Shown here: positions 29,401 through 36,788 of the stretch, in pieces
Layout of the letters: each line of letters starts with the position of its first letter
How positions within the stretch are numbered: position 1 is the first letter of the stretch
Assembly: GCF_024006985.1 (NCBI RefSeq)
Contig: NZ_JAMXIB010000003.1
Coordinates: 62,001 to 126,000 of the forward strand
Reading direction: 5' to 3'
Length of the DNA stretch: 64,000 bases
Source: Robiginitalea marina
Lineage (GTDB): Bacteria > Bacteroidota > Bacteroidia > Flavobacteriales > Flavobacteriaceae
The notes under the pieces: model-generated
What the model saw: only the letters and a program-made list of their open reading frames with translations
Databases searched by the model: none
Told to the model about the DNA's origin: nothing
Made by a program: the position numbers and the translations under genes

Positions 29401-29851
29401 CTTTTCCGAAGCAGAATACAGCCGCATATACGAGATATATAAGCGGCAACAACAGATACGGGCGGCACTGGAAAAGCAACTGGAGGATATGATGGAAACC
29501 GACAGGAAGCTGGCAGAGCAAATTGCCAGGGAAATGGAGTTGTTTGAGAACGATATTTTGTCGAGTGGTATAACCGAACGGACAGCCGAACGGCTAAACC
29601 GCATCCGGCAACAGTTGCTTAAGCTCGAGAATGCGTCCGTGGAACAGGGCGAAACCGAAGAGCGGCAAAGCCGGGTAAACCGCGATCAGTTTTCGGCCCC
29701 GGTATTTGATAAACCGGAACCGTTTGAGAGAAAGGGGGCGGAGAGTGAACTATTAAACCGGGAGGCCTTACCTTTGCGCAGAAAATACAGGGAAAAGGTT
29801 AAAGAATATTTCAGGGAGAATGATACGCTATCACTACCAAACCGACTTTAA
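26429..29851 (+). CDS. DUF4175 family large membrane protein
   Basis: Two N-terminal membrane segments (about 25-45 and 55-75), a third near 170, then a large beta-rich, probably periplasmic part. A very long charged helical region follows (about 560-900, rich in E, Q, R, K: GLEEFRRTQREDGSLRFEDK and similar). A Gly/Gln/Lys low-complexity stretch lies at about 990-1060 and a final helical part after it. The function is unknown. I place the start at the TTG at 26429 (product MDAYQGILDKLQAF, 1140 residues): the family usually begins this way, and the upstream ATG at 26372 gives an unrelated extension that runs antisense into alkB. A TATCTTGG at 26405 could be the -7 element. It overlaps ybeY by 32 bases, so the two are translationally linked. 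Confidence 0.75.
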   Translation: MDAYQGILDKLQAFISRYYRRQIIKGSFLFLFFGGLVFLLIGALEYFLWLSPGVRTGLLVLGTLVELFFLGRYVADPLLRLFRLKKGLTPKEGSRLIGRHFPEVSDRLYNLLELAESREKSELLEASIEQRSRALQRIPFPQAVRMGEAWKYWRYAGIPLALMALIWISGKGVEFMRSYERVVNYGMAYDPPAPFRFEVLNATLKGREDQPFVLKVRTPGRLQPESVRAVIGGKQVILEDFGDHFEHTFVPPLTPVSFYLEGGGITSAEYRLEVMRVPLIDRFEMQVEYPEYLSLERETITGSGNLVVPEGSRITWKIGAVHADTLVYSDADTVLRSVAERGASFKRRFWSGMKYAISASNADFQEFDKLEYQVEVIRDESPELVVRMERDSLNPNLYYFAGEVSDDHGITSLKVFCYPDGKPGEVQVLDVGAPKTTLHRFYYTFPSGLQVNPETDYTLFFQVVDNDRQHGGKTTTSREFPLKLLSGETLRKRLLEEQEKALEGLENTEKGQKEIREGLEEFRRTQREDGSLRFEDKQKLRNFLSRQEQQERLMEKFSREVSERMDAGEKSPEDELLQERLERQELEARKNAELMDELQKVLDQLEGEELQERLEEYSKTQNSRERSLEQLLELTRRYLVQEKSRQLQGELEKLAEKQQALSDKPLSEQRGKGEQEEANKAFDALREALERLEEQNAALKKPLPWKRDQEKEQSAAKDQQEALDGIKGGEEEPQDKNDGQVRNKQKSAARKMKELSGQLGAGAAMGGAQSLEEDTEMLRQILDNLVIFSLEQEALFEGMRREGEQGLSQPGDVRKQQQLRDLFGHVDDSLFALSLRRAELSELINTQITEVYYNIDRALEAHGNGDWYKGLSYQQYVVTATNELAAFLADILDNMMESLMPGSGSGAGGDFQLPDIIQNQEQLQKMMGEGQGQGSKPGKSPGEDGQQGKGKGDADGEGEREGNKEGKGPGKGGKNPSGQGGGQSGQEGSGGFSEAEYSRIYEIYKRQQQIRAALEKQLEDMMETDRKLAEQIAREMELFENDILSSGITERTAERLNRIRQQLLKLENASVEQGETEERQSRVNRDQFSAPVFDKPEPFERKGAESELLNREALPLRRKYREKVKEYFRENDTLSLPNRL

Positions 29852-30239
29852 GCTCGGGGAGGAAGACAAATATACCGATTGGATTTTGAAGAGTGTTTCA
29901 AGGGCCGGGCGCAAGGTCTCAGGGCTGGATTATATTTTTTGTGACGACGAGGCCTTGTTGGAAATGAACCGGAACTATCTTGACCATGATTATTATACTG
30001 ACATCCTCACTTTTGATTATGGCACCCCCACGGAGTTGAAAGGGGACCTTTTTCTCTCGGTAGACCGCATTAGAGATAATGCTGAGCAGCTGGGGGTTGC
30101 TTTCGAAGAGGAAGTCAGGAGGGTGATGATCCACGGCGTATTGCACCTGATGGGATATACCGACCATTCCGAAAAAGAAAAGGCGGGAATGCGGGCCAGG
30201 GAAGAGGAATGCCTGGTATTGTTCCACGTGAAACATTGA
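29820..30239 (+). CDS. ybeY: Endoribonuclease YbeY, rRNA maturation factor
   Basis: Zinc-dependent single-strand endoribonuclease involved in 16S rRNA 3' end maturation and 70S quality control. The 139 residues fit the family, and the zinc-binding signature HGVLHLMGYTDH (about residues 106-117) is complete. The region TDILTFDYGTP is also typical. It starts inside the end of the DUF4175 gene and ends 4 bases before mnmG. Its last seven codons (LVLFHVKH) are written in DNA that also forms a parS-like 16-mer, so the C-terminus may be shaped by that site. Confidence 0.95.
   Translation: MIRYHYQTDFKLGEEDKYTDWILKSVSRAGRKVSGLDYIFCDDEALLEMNRNYLDHDYYTDILTFDYGTPTELKGDLFLSVDRIRDNAEQLGVAFEEEVRRVMIHGVLHLMGYTDHSEKEKAGMRAREEECLVLFHVKH
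30220..30235. promoter_or_regulatory. parS-like ParB-binding site 1 (end of ybeY)
   Basis: TGTTCCACGTGAAACA matches all 16 positions of the chromosomal parS consensus TGTTNCACGTGAAACA known from Bacillus subtilis and conserved widely. It lies within the last codons of ybeY, directly before mnmG. Function as a ParB loading site is inferred from the exact match and from the second site at 32111. Confidence 0.75.
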
Positions 30240-30243
30240 GGCT

Positions 30244-32112
30244 ATGTTTGGGGAGAAATATGATGTAATTGTAGTGGGCGGCGGTCACGCCGGGTGTGAG
30301 GCCGCGGCTGCCGCGGCGAATATGGGATCCAGGACACTCCTGGTTACCATGAACCTACAGACCATCGGACAAATGTCCTGTAATCCGGCCATGGGGGGTA
30401 TTGCGAAAGGACAGATTGTTCGGGAGATCGATGCGCTGGGCGGGTATTCGGGTATTGTGTCGGACCGTTCGGCCATCCAGTTTAAAATGCTTAACAAAAG
30501 CAAGGGGCCTGCCATGTGGAGTCCGAGGACACAGAATGACAGGATGCGTTTTGCAGAACATTGGCGGCTTGCCCTGGAAGCTACCCCCAACCTGGATTTC
30601 TACCAGGAGATGGTTCGTGAATTGCTTATCGAGCAGGATAAGGTCGTGGGGGTTCGGACCTCCCTCGGCATAGACATCTACGGGAAGTCCGTGATCCTTA
30701 CCAATGGGACGTTTTTGAACGGACTGATCCATATAGGCGAAAAGCAGTTTGGTGGTGGCCGGGCAGGGGAAAGCGCCGCCAGGGGTATTACGGAGCAGCT
30801 GTTAGGGTTTGGCTTTGCTTCAGGACGGATGAAAACCGGCACCCCGCCCAGGGTCGACGGCCGCAGCCTGGATTATTCCCGCATGGTCCCGCAGCCCGGG
30901 GATGAGGCCCCTGGAAGGTTTTCATATACTGAAACCCCCTTGTTGCAGCGGCAATTACCCTGCCACATGACCTATACCAGCCCGGAGGTCCATGATTTAT
31001 TGAGGGAGGGATTTGATCGTTCCCCCATGTTTAATGGGAATATTCAAAGCACAGGCCCCAGGTATTGCCCTTCCATTGAAGACAAAATCCACCGGTTTCA
31101 CGAAAAGGAGCGCCATCAGATTTTTGTGGAGCCCGAAGGCTGGGAGACAGTGGAGGTCTATGTTAACGGCTTTTCCACTTCGCTGCCTGAAGACGTGCAG
31201 TTTCGGGCCTTGCGATCGGTAGCCGGATTTGAGAAAGTAAAGCTCTTCCGGCCGGGGTATGCTATAGAATATGATTATTTCCCCCCCACCCAATTGAGAC
31301 ATACCCTGGAGACCAAGCTGATCGGAAACCTGTATTTTGCCGGACAAATTAACGGCACCACAGGTTATGAGGAGGCTGCTTCACAGGGCCTGATGGCTGG
31401 AATCAATGCGCATCTGAAGGTAAATGAGAAGGAGCCTTTTCTATTGCGCAGGGATGAAGCCTATATCGGGGTGCTTATTGACGACCTGATTACCAAAGGG
31501 ACCGAGGAACCGTATCGCATGTTTACTTCCCGGGCCGAATACCGCACCCTCCTGCGCCAGGATAATGCAGACCTCAGGCTTACGGAGCGGTCGTATGCCC
31601 TGGGCCTTGCCGGGGAGGATAGGATGCGCCGGATGCTGCAGAAAAAGGAAAAGTCCCAGGAACTCGTGCAGTTCTTTAAGGATACTAGTTTCGTGCCCGA
31701 CCAAATCAACCCCATCCTGGAGGAAGTGGGCTCCAGGAAAGTGGCTCAGGGCGACAAGCTCTTCAAGGTTTTTTCGCGACCTAAAGTGCAAATGTCGCAT
31801 TTAATGCGCCTGGAGGGGGTCGCTACCTTCGTCGCGGACCATGAAATGGATGAGGAGGTGCAGGAGCAGGCCGAAATTGAGGTCAAATATTCCGGGTACA
31901 TTGAGAAGGAACGAAACAATGCCGACAAATTGCAGCGTCTGGAACATTTAAAGATCCCGGATGATTTTGAATACGACAAGCTCTCCTCCCTTTCGTTCGA
32001 AGCACGGGAAAAGCTTTCTGCGATTCGTCCGGCCACGGTCTCTCAGGCCTCAAGGATAAGTGGTGTTTCACCGAGCGACATCAGTGTTTTGCTGGTCTAT
32101 CTCGGGAGATAG
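30244..32112 (+). CDS. mnmG: tRNA uridine 5-carboxymethylaminomethyl modification enzyme MnmG
   Basis: FAD-dependent enzyme that, with the GTPase MnmE, installs the (carboxymethyl)aminomethyl group on wobble U34 of several tRNAs. The 622 residues are standard. The FAD-binding VVGGGHAGCEAAAAAA (residues 9-24), the two family signatures GPRYCPSIEDK (about 271-281) and TGYEEAASQGLMAG (about 377-390), and the helical C-terminal domain are present. The older name is gidA; in many bacteria gidA sits beside the replication origin and parAB. It lies 4 bases after ybeY and is bracketed by two parS-like sites. Confidence 0.97.
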   Translation: MFGEKYDVIVVGGGHAGCEAAAAAANMGSRTLLVTMNLQTIGQMSCNPAMGGIAKGQIVREIDALGGYSGIVSDRSAIQFKMLNKSKGPAMWSPRTQNDRMRFAEHWRLALEATPNLDFYQEMVRELLIEQDKVVGVRTSLGIDIYGKSVILTNGTFLNGLIHIGEKQFGGGRAGESAARGITEQLLGFGFASGRMKTGTPPRVDGRSLDYSRMVPQPGDEAPGRFSYTETPLLQRQLPCHMTYTSPEVHDLLREGFDRSPMFNGNIQSTGPRYCPSIEDKIHRFHEKERHQIFVEPEGWETVEVYVNGFSTSLPEDVQFRALRSVAGFEKVKLFRPGYAIEYDYFPPTQLRHTLETKLIGNLYFAGQINGTTGYEEAASQGLMAGINAHLKVNEKEPFLLRRDEAYIGVLIDDLITKGTEEPYRMFTSRAEYRTLLRQDNADLRLTERSYALGLAGEDRMRRMLQKKEKSQELVQFFKDTSFVPDQINPILEEVGSRKVAQGDKLFKVFSRPKVQMSHLMRLEGVATFVADHEMDEEVQEQAEIEVKYSGYIEKERNNADKLQRLEHLKIPDDFEYDKLSSLSFEAREKLSAIRPATVSQASRISGVSPSDISVLLVYLGR

Positions 32113-32126
32113 TTCCACGTGGAACA
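32111..32126. promoter_or_regulatory. parS-like ParB-binding site 2 (end of mnmG)
   Basis: AGTTCCACGTGGAACA contains the perfect 14-base palindrome GTTCCACGTGGAAC, the core of parS variants of the Pseudomonas type. It overlaps the stop codon of mnmG by two bases. Together with site 1 it brackets the gene. Confidence 0.7.
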
Positions 32127-32179
32127 CATAGGCGGATGGTATAACCAGGACATTAACACCCCGTCGCGGGGAGCCGGTC

Positions 32180-33025
32180 ATGCAGGAAAAGACATATATC
32201 CAAACAAAAGACTATTTGGTTAGCGGGGAGGAATTCGACCTGGTCTGGGCTGTAGGCGGGAAAGCACTCAGAACGGTTCCGGCCCCGGAGGACCCTGCCC
32301 CCTATTACGAAACCCCGCAGTACATTTCCCATACCGATGGGGCTTCTTCCATTTCAGAAAAGTTATATCAGGGCGCCAAACGCATTAACCTGTGGAAGAA
32401 GCGCCGTTTGATCGAGTCCTTTGCCGGCCCGAAAGGCGCTCTGCTGGATATCGGTGCCGGAACAGGGGATTTTGTGCGCTATATGGGAGGACGTGGGTGG
32501 CAAACCTTCGGAATCGAACCCAGCCCGGCTGCAAGGGGGAGGGCAGCTGAAAAGGGTGTCGGGCTCTATACAGGGCTCCAGGAGGTGAACGGAAGCCTTT
32601 TCGATGTGATCACGCTTTGGCATGTGCTGGAGCACCTGCCCGATCCGGAAGGAAGCCTCCGGGATATTTCCGGCCTTTTAAAGCCCGGGGGATGGCTTGT
32701 ATTGGCACTTCCCAATTTCAGGTCCCTTGATGCACGTCATTACAAGTCGTATTGGGCGGCCTACGATGTCCCCCGCCACCTTTGGCACTTTTCCAGGGAG
32801 GCGATACCCCCCCTTGTGGAGCCTTTCGGGTACCGCCTGGTTTCAGTCAGGCCCCTTTGGCTCGATGCCTTTTACATCAGCTGGATGTCCGAAAAGTATC
32901 GCGGGAGCGCTGTGGCCCCTTTAAAAGGGATGTTCTGGGGGGCTGTATCTAACCTTTTCGGGTGTTTCCAAAAGGAATATTCGTCACATATTTATATTTT
33001 GCACAAAGCGGATAAAAGCCGATAA
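32180..33025 (+). CDS. Class I SAM-dependent methyltransferase
   Basis: A 281-residue cytoplasmic protein with a SAM-binding core. Motif I LLDIGAGTGDF lies near residue 90, an acidic EPS end of the second strand follows (FGIEPSPAA), and ITLWHVLEHLPDPEGSL near 150 is the typical post-motif region of the Methyltransf_23 type. Residues 1-75 precede the domain and do not match a family I know. The substrate is unknown. It lies 67 bases after mnmG on the same strand, separated by the second parS-like site. The context in flavobacteria (after mnmG, before an OmpH-like gene) is recurrent in my memory but not informative about the substrate. Confidence 0.82.
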   Translation: MQEKTYIQTKDYLVSGEEFDLVWAVGGKALRTVPAPEDPAPYYETPQYISHTDGASSISEKLYQGAKRINLWKKRRLIESFAGPKGALLDIGAGTGDFVRYMGGRGWQTFGIEPSPAARGRAAEKGVGLYTGLQEVNGSLFDVITLWHVLEHLPDPEGSLRDISGLLKPGGWLVLALPNFRSLDARHYKSYWAAYDVPRHLWHFSREAIPPLVEPFGYRLVSVRPLWLDAFYISWMSEKYRGSAVAPLKGMFWGAVSNLFGCFQKEYSSHIYILHKADKSR

Positions 33026-33262
33026 AGTATTAATATCCAGTAAAATAGAAGCTTTTTGGGGGCTGTAAACCCCTTTCGCCCCAGTACCCCCATCGGCTGT
33101 TCGGCCCCGGAACCGGCGGGCAGGTGAAAAAAAGCCCGCGTAAACAACTCAGGGCTGGCCGCTTTGGTGAAACAGGGGGAATTCAAAGAATTCCAGCCAC
33201 AACAACAGGCCGTACCAAAAGCTTTGCTATTTTAGCACGCGCTAATATTTAACAAGAACGAA

Positions 33263-33769
33263 ATGAAAAATTTTATGGGGCTTTTTGCAGCCCTTTTATT
33301 GCTCAGCTGCCAGCAGCAAAAAATCGGCTACGTAGACAACGTAAAGCTGATGGACGGATATCAGAAGAAACAGGACGTTGAAGCGGAATACCAGCGGAGG
33401 TCAGAGGTGTTTTCAAGGAAAAGGGATAGTATTTCACAGGTGTTTCAGCTCGAAGCCCAGGAGCTTCAAAACCGGACCAAAACCATGTCAGAGCAAAAGG
33501 CACAGGAGGAATTCGGGTTGTTCCAGCAAAAGGGACAAATGGTCGGCCAGCAACTGCAGCAGGAAGAGCAACAGATGCAACGGATGGGGCAGATGAAGAT
33601 GGATAGCGTGGTCCAGCAGGTCAGGAAGGCCGTAAAGGAATATGGGAAGGCCAACGGCTTTACATATATCCTTACCGGGGGAGAAGGCGGAAGCGTACTC
33701 TATGGAGATGAAAAGCAGGACATTACGGAAGAAGTCCTCAAGGTTTTGAACGAGGCGAATCCGAAGTAA
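33263..33769 (+). CDS. OmpH/Skp-family periplasmic lipoprotein
   Basis: A 168-residue Skp-like chaperone homologue. The signal sequence ends in a lipobox (ALLLLSC, Cys16), so it is likely lipid-anchored, unlike soluble Skp of Escherichia coli. After the strand IGYVDNVKLMDGY comes a long glutamine/glutamate-rich helical hairpin (about 40-125, the Skp tentacle region) and the closing strand segment FTYILTGGEGGSVLYGDE. Skp-type proteins hold unfolded outer-membrane proteins in the periplasm. A clear terminator follows the stop codon by about 20 bases. A possible -7 element TATTTTAG lies about 35 bases upstream. Confidence 0.8.
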   Translation: MKNFMGLFAALLLLSCQQQKIGYVDNVKLMDGYQKKQDVEAEYQRRSEVFSRKRDSISQVFQLEAQELQNRTKTMSEQKAQEEFGLFQQKGQMVGQQLQQEEQQMQRMGQMKMDSVVQQVRKAVKEYGKANGFTYILTGGEGGSVLYGDEKQDITEEVLKVLNEANPK

Positions 33770-33790
33770 CCACAACCTTCAATAGTACGG

Positions 33791-33818
33791 CCCGGCCCCC
33801 TACAGGGCCGGGTTTTTT
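33791..33818 (+). terminator. Intrinsic terminator after the OmpH-like gene
   Basis: CCCGGCCC (33791-33798) pairs perfectly with GGGCCGGG (33805-33812) across a 6-base loop, followed by six T. It stands just after the OmpH-like gene and touches the stop codon of the convergent doxX gene. Confidence 0.85.
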
Positions 33819-34215
33819 ATGGCTGCAGGAGGAAAACAAGGAATACGGCAGGCACAAAATAGATGACAACGGTTTGCGCCCCTGCATAATCCTGGGCTAT
33901 CCGCTGGCCGAAGAGCAGCATCAGCAGGGCGATGCAGGAGGTAACGCCTCCCCAGAAGGCCCACTGGGTGCCGGCCCCGGAAAGCAACTGGATAATGCCC
34001 CCTGCGGAAATAATTCCGGCCAGCAGCTCGGTGAGTGTCAGCACCAGCAAAAGGGCTGGAACACTCCCTTTCAAAGGACTCTTGGAAAAATGTCCCCGGA
34101 GCCACTGCAGGTTTCCCTTCCAGTTCAGGAGTTTGTCCAGGCCGCTTTGCAGGAAGGTGATCACCAGGAACGCCAGCAGCAGGATTTCGGTTGCATGGGA
34201 TAAAATAGTGTTCAT
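33817..34215 (-). CDS. DoxX-like small membrane protein
   Basis: A 132-residue protein with four hydrophobic segments (about 8-25, 51-70, 78-101 and 113-130). The N-terminal helix ends ITFLQSGLDKLLNWKGN, the usual DoxX-like opening with a conserved Lys and an aromatic residue after the first membrane segment. DoxX-like proteins are linked to quinone or redox stress chemistry in some bacteria, but the activity of this branch is unknown. It lies 11 bases downstream of the DNA polymerase III delta' gene on the same strand and converges on the OmpH-like gene. Confidence 0.7.
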   Translation of the reverse strand: MNTILSHATEILLLAFLVITFLQSGLDKLLNWKGNLQWLRGHFSKSPLKGSVPALLLVLTLTELLAGIISAGGIIQLLSGAGTQWAFWGGVTSCIALLMLLFGQRIAQDYAGAQTVVIYFVPAVFLVFLLQP

Positions 34216-34226
34216 CGGATAGGGGG

Positions 34227-35375
34227 TTATCCGGCCTTGCGGTGCAACAGCCGGGTTAGTTTAATGGAAAGGTCCGTAAAGATCATCCGGGAGTTCCCGT
34301 TCCTGCTGACATGGTACAGGGCCTTTTCCAGCTCGATGGACATGGGCAGGATGTTGTTCTCATGGATGAAGGGAGCAAATCGCTCCAGGCGAAAGTCGGG
34401 CTGCCTCATTTTAAGATACACCAGGGGCTCAGCCCCGTAGTTTAACAGCAAGGCCTGCCGGATTACGGTAAGGCAGTAGGCCAGGAATTTCTTTTGGGTT
34501 TCGCGCCCGGTTTTGGCGACCTCGTCGCTCCACAGGATCAGCTCGTGAACCGACGCCTTGTTGCCCCTGGCTTTGAACGCGGTTCGGGTCCATTGCACGA
34601 ACCATTGCTCAAAAACCAGATCCTCGGAGTCCTGCAACATAAGGTCCAGGGCCCGGTTAAAGTTCCCATTGGCTTCCTGCGCAATCCTGAGGGCCTCGTC
34701 CCGTGCGGCTCCTTTTTCGACCAGCCCATCGGCAATGACGGATTCCGGAAGGGGCGGGAAATGCAAGACCTGGCAACGGCTGCGAAGGGTTTGCAGGAGC
34801 TGGGACTCATCTTCGGCAACCAGAAGAAGCACTGTTTTCTGGGGGGGCTCCTCAATGAGTTTGAGCAATTTGTTTGCCGCCGAAGCATTCAGGCGTTCCA
34901 CCATCCAGACGATCATTACTTTATACCCGCCTTCGTAAGCCTTAAGGCTTAATTTTTTTACCATGTCCTGGGCTTCGTCCACCCCGATCTGCCCCTGTTT
35001 GTTGTCGATCCCGATGGCCCGGTACCAGTCAAAGAGGTTGCCATAGGGTTGTTCCCTGACAAACTCACGCCACTGGACCAGGTAGTGGTCGCTAACCGGA
35101 TGCCTTTTTGCGCTTTCCGATTTGGCAACGGGAAAGGCGAAATGCAGATCAGGATGGGTAAGTTGCCGGCACTTAATGTCGCAGGCCGCGTCGCCGTTGT
35201 TTTCTCCCCCCCGGTGCCCGCACAGCAGGTATCGCGCATAAGCCAGGGCCACTGCCAGCGCCCCGCAGCCTTCAGGCCCTACAAAAAGCTGGGCGTGGGG
35301 AACCCTTCCCGCATCTGCACTGGCAGTCAGGTGGTGTTTGAGGTGATTTTGTCCGAGGATCTCCGAAAACCGCAT
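34227..35375 (-). CDS. holB: DNA polymerase III subunit delta' (clamp loader)
   Basis: A 382-residue AAA+-type clamp-loader subunit. The opening FSEILGQNHLKHHLTASAD is typical. The P-loop position reads GPEGCGALAVA, without the usual GK(S/T), which fits delta' as a non-ATP-binding clamp-loader subunit. KVMIVWMVERLNASAANKLLKLIEEPP and the sensor-region LRSRCQVLHF (SRC motif near residue 202) are hallmarks. Residues between about 55 and 110 hold two Cys and several His. It reads away from pgk with a gap of about 110 bases. Confidence 0.88.
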   Translation of the reverse strand: MRFSEILGQNHLKHHLTASADAGRVPHAQLFVGPEGCGALAVALAYARYLLCGHRGGENNGDAACDIKCRQLTHPDLHFAFPVAKSESAKRHPVSDHYLVQWREFVREQPYGNLFDWYRAIGIDNKQGQIGVDEAQDMVKKLSLKAYEGGYKVMIVWMVERLNASAANKLLKLIEEPPQKTVLLLVAEDESQLLQTLRSRCQVLHFPPLPESVIADGLVEKGAARDEALRIAQEANGNFNRALDLMLQDSEDLVFEQWFVQWTRTAFKARGNKASVHELILWSDEVAKTGRETQKKFLAYCLTVIRQALLLNYGAEPLVYLKMRQPDFRLERFAPFIHENNILPMSIELEKALYHVSRNGNSRMIFTDLSIKLTRLLHRKAG

Positions 35376-35451
35376 ACCCCCAAAGATACTATAATTTGGG
35401 CCTTCGCCTTTGAAATCCGAATTATGGACGCGGGGTCAGGCCATTATTGGT

Positions 35452-35459
35452 TATTTTTG
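35452..35459 (+). promoter_or_regulatory. pgk promoter -7 element
   Basis: TATTTTTG matches TAnnTTTG exactly and stands 24 bases before the ATG at 35483. No good -33 TTG lies at the usual distance. The start site predicted near 35466 rules out the in-frame start at 35447. Confidence 0.5.
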
Positions 35460-35482
35460 GATCCAGATCAAATCACATAGGA

Positions 35483-36679
35483 ATGAAAACCATTGACAAC
35501 TTCGATTTTAAAGATAAAAAGGCCCTGATCCGGGTAGACTTCAACGTGCCCCTGGATGAGGATTTTCACGTGACTGACACCAATCGGATCGAGGCCGCAA
35601 AACCCACCATCATCAAAATTTTGGAAGATGGCGGGAGCGCTGTCCTGATGAGCCACCTGGGAAGGCCCAAGGGGACAAAGAACCCCGATATGTCGCTTTC
35701 CCATATTTGCGACACGATTTCCGAAGTCCTGGGGGTGAAGGTAAAGTTTGTGCCCGACTGCATAGGCCCGGAGGTGGCTTCCGCAGTATCGGCCCTTAAA
35801 ACCGGGGAGGTCCTACTCCTGGAAAACCTCCGGTTTTACAAGGAAGAAGAAGCAGGCGACAGGGGTTTTGCCGAGCAGCTTTCCCGCTGGGGCGACATTT
35901 ATGTCAATGATGCCTTTGGCACAGCCCACCGGCCGCACGCCTCCACCACCGTGGTAGCCTCCTTTTTCGGGAAAAACAAATGTTTCGGCTATTTGATGGC
36001 AGGCGAGATAAAGGCCATCGAGGCCGTTATGAAAACAGGGGAAAAACCGGTAACCGCCATCCTGGGCGGGGCAAAGGTTTCCAGCAAGATTACCATAATC
36101 GAAAATATCCTCGACAAAATCAACCATTTGATCATAGGCGGGGGAATGACGTACACCTTCGTCCTGGCACAGGGGGGCAAAGTCGGCGACTCCATTTGTG
36201 AGCCCGACAAAACGGATCTCGCCCTTTCCATCCTCGAAAAGGCCCGTCAAAAAGGGGTAAAGGTGCATCTTCCGGTTGACGTTGTGGCGGCAGACCACTT
36301 TAGCAATACCGCGAAAACCCGCGTGATGCCGGCAGCGGCTATTGAAGAGGGCTGGCAGGGGCTCGATGCAGGCCCTAAAACACTGGAGGAATTCAGGGAG
36401 GTGATCTTGCAGTCGAAGACCATCCTTTGGAATGGCCCGGTAGGGGTTTTTGAAATGGAAAAATTTGCCGCTGGAACCATAGCCGTGGGCAATTACGTGG
36501 CCGAAGCAACTAAGGACGGAGCCTTTTCCCTGGTGGGGGGAGGCGATTCTGTGGCTGCAGTGAAGCAGTTCGGTTTCCAGGACCAGGTGAGCTATGTTTC
36601 CACAGGGGGCGGCGCCATGTTGGAAAGCCTGGAGGGAAAGACCCTGCCGGGGATAGCAGCCATCCTTGAAAATGACTGA
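35483..36679 (+). CDS. pgk: Phosphoglycerate kinase
   Basis: Glycolytic/gluconeogenic enzyme that transfers phosphate between 1,3-bisphosphoglycerate and ADP; 398 residues, the standard length. The N-terminal substrate region RVDFNVPLD, the loop SHLGRPKG (about 58-65), [11 protein letters not shown], and the nucleotide-binding GGGDSVAAV near residue 353 are all intact. The start [13 protein letters not shown] is chosen over the upstream in-frame ATG because the -7 element lies between them. It stands alone between holB (divergent) and the lytic transglycosylase gene. Confidence 0.97.
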   Translation: MKTIDNFDFKDKKALIRVDFNVPLDEDFHVTDTNRIEAAKPTIIKILEDGGSAVLMSHLGRPKGTKNPDMSLSHICDTISEVLGVKVKFVPDCIGPEVASAVSALKTGEVLLLENLRFYKEEEAGDRGFAEQLSRWGDIYVNDAFGTAHRPHASTTVVASFFGKNKCFGYLMAGEIKAIEAVMKTGEKPVTAILGGAKVSSKITIIENILDKINHLIIGGGMTYTFVLAQGGKVGDSICEPDKTDLALSILEKARQKGVKVHLPVDVVAADHFSNTAKTRVMPAAAIEEGWQGLDAGPKTLEEFREVILQSKTILWNGPVGVFEMEKFAAGTIAVGNYVAEATKDGAFSLVGGGDSVAAVKQFGFQDQVSYVSTGGGAMLESLEGKTLPGIAAILEND

Positions 36680-36788
36680 ATCACTTAGTAACCAATGGGT
36701 TCCGGGTACTTAATGGGAAAAAATTTCGTTCTTAATTAAAAATATGCGATTTTAGTTCGCCCTCACAGAAGTTAATCCAGTACTTCCC

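Noticed and set aside
35567-35572. CACGTG core within pgk, considered as a third parS site
   Set aside because: Only the hexamer core fits; about 11 of 16 positions match the parS consensus. The same holds for CACGTG at 557 and 12312.
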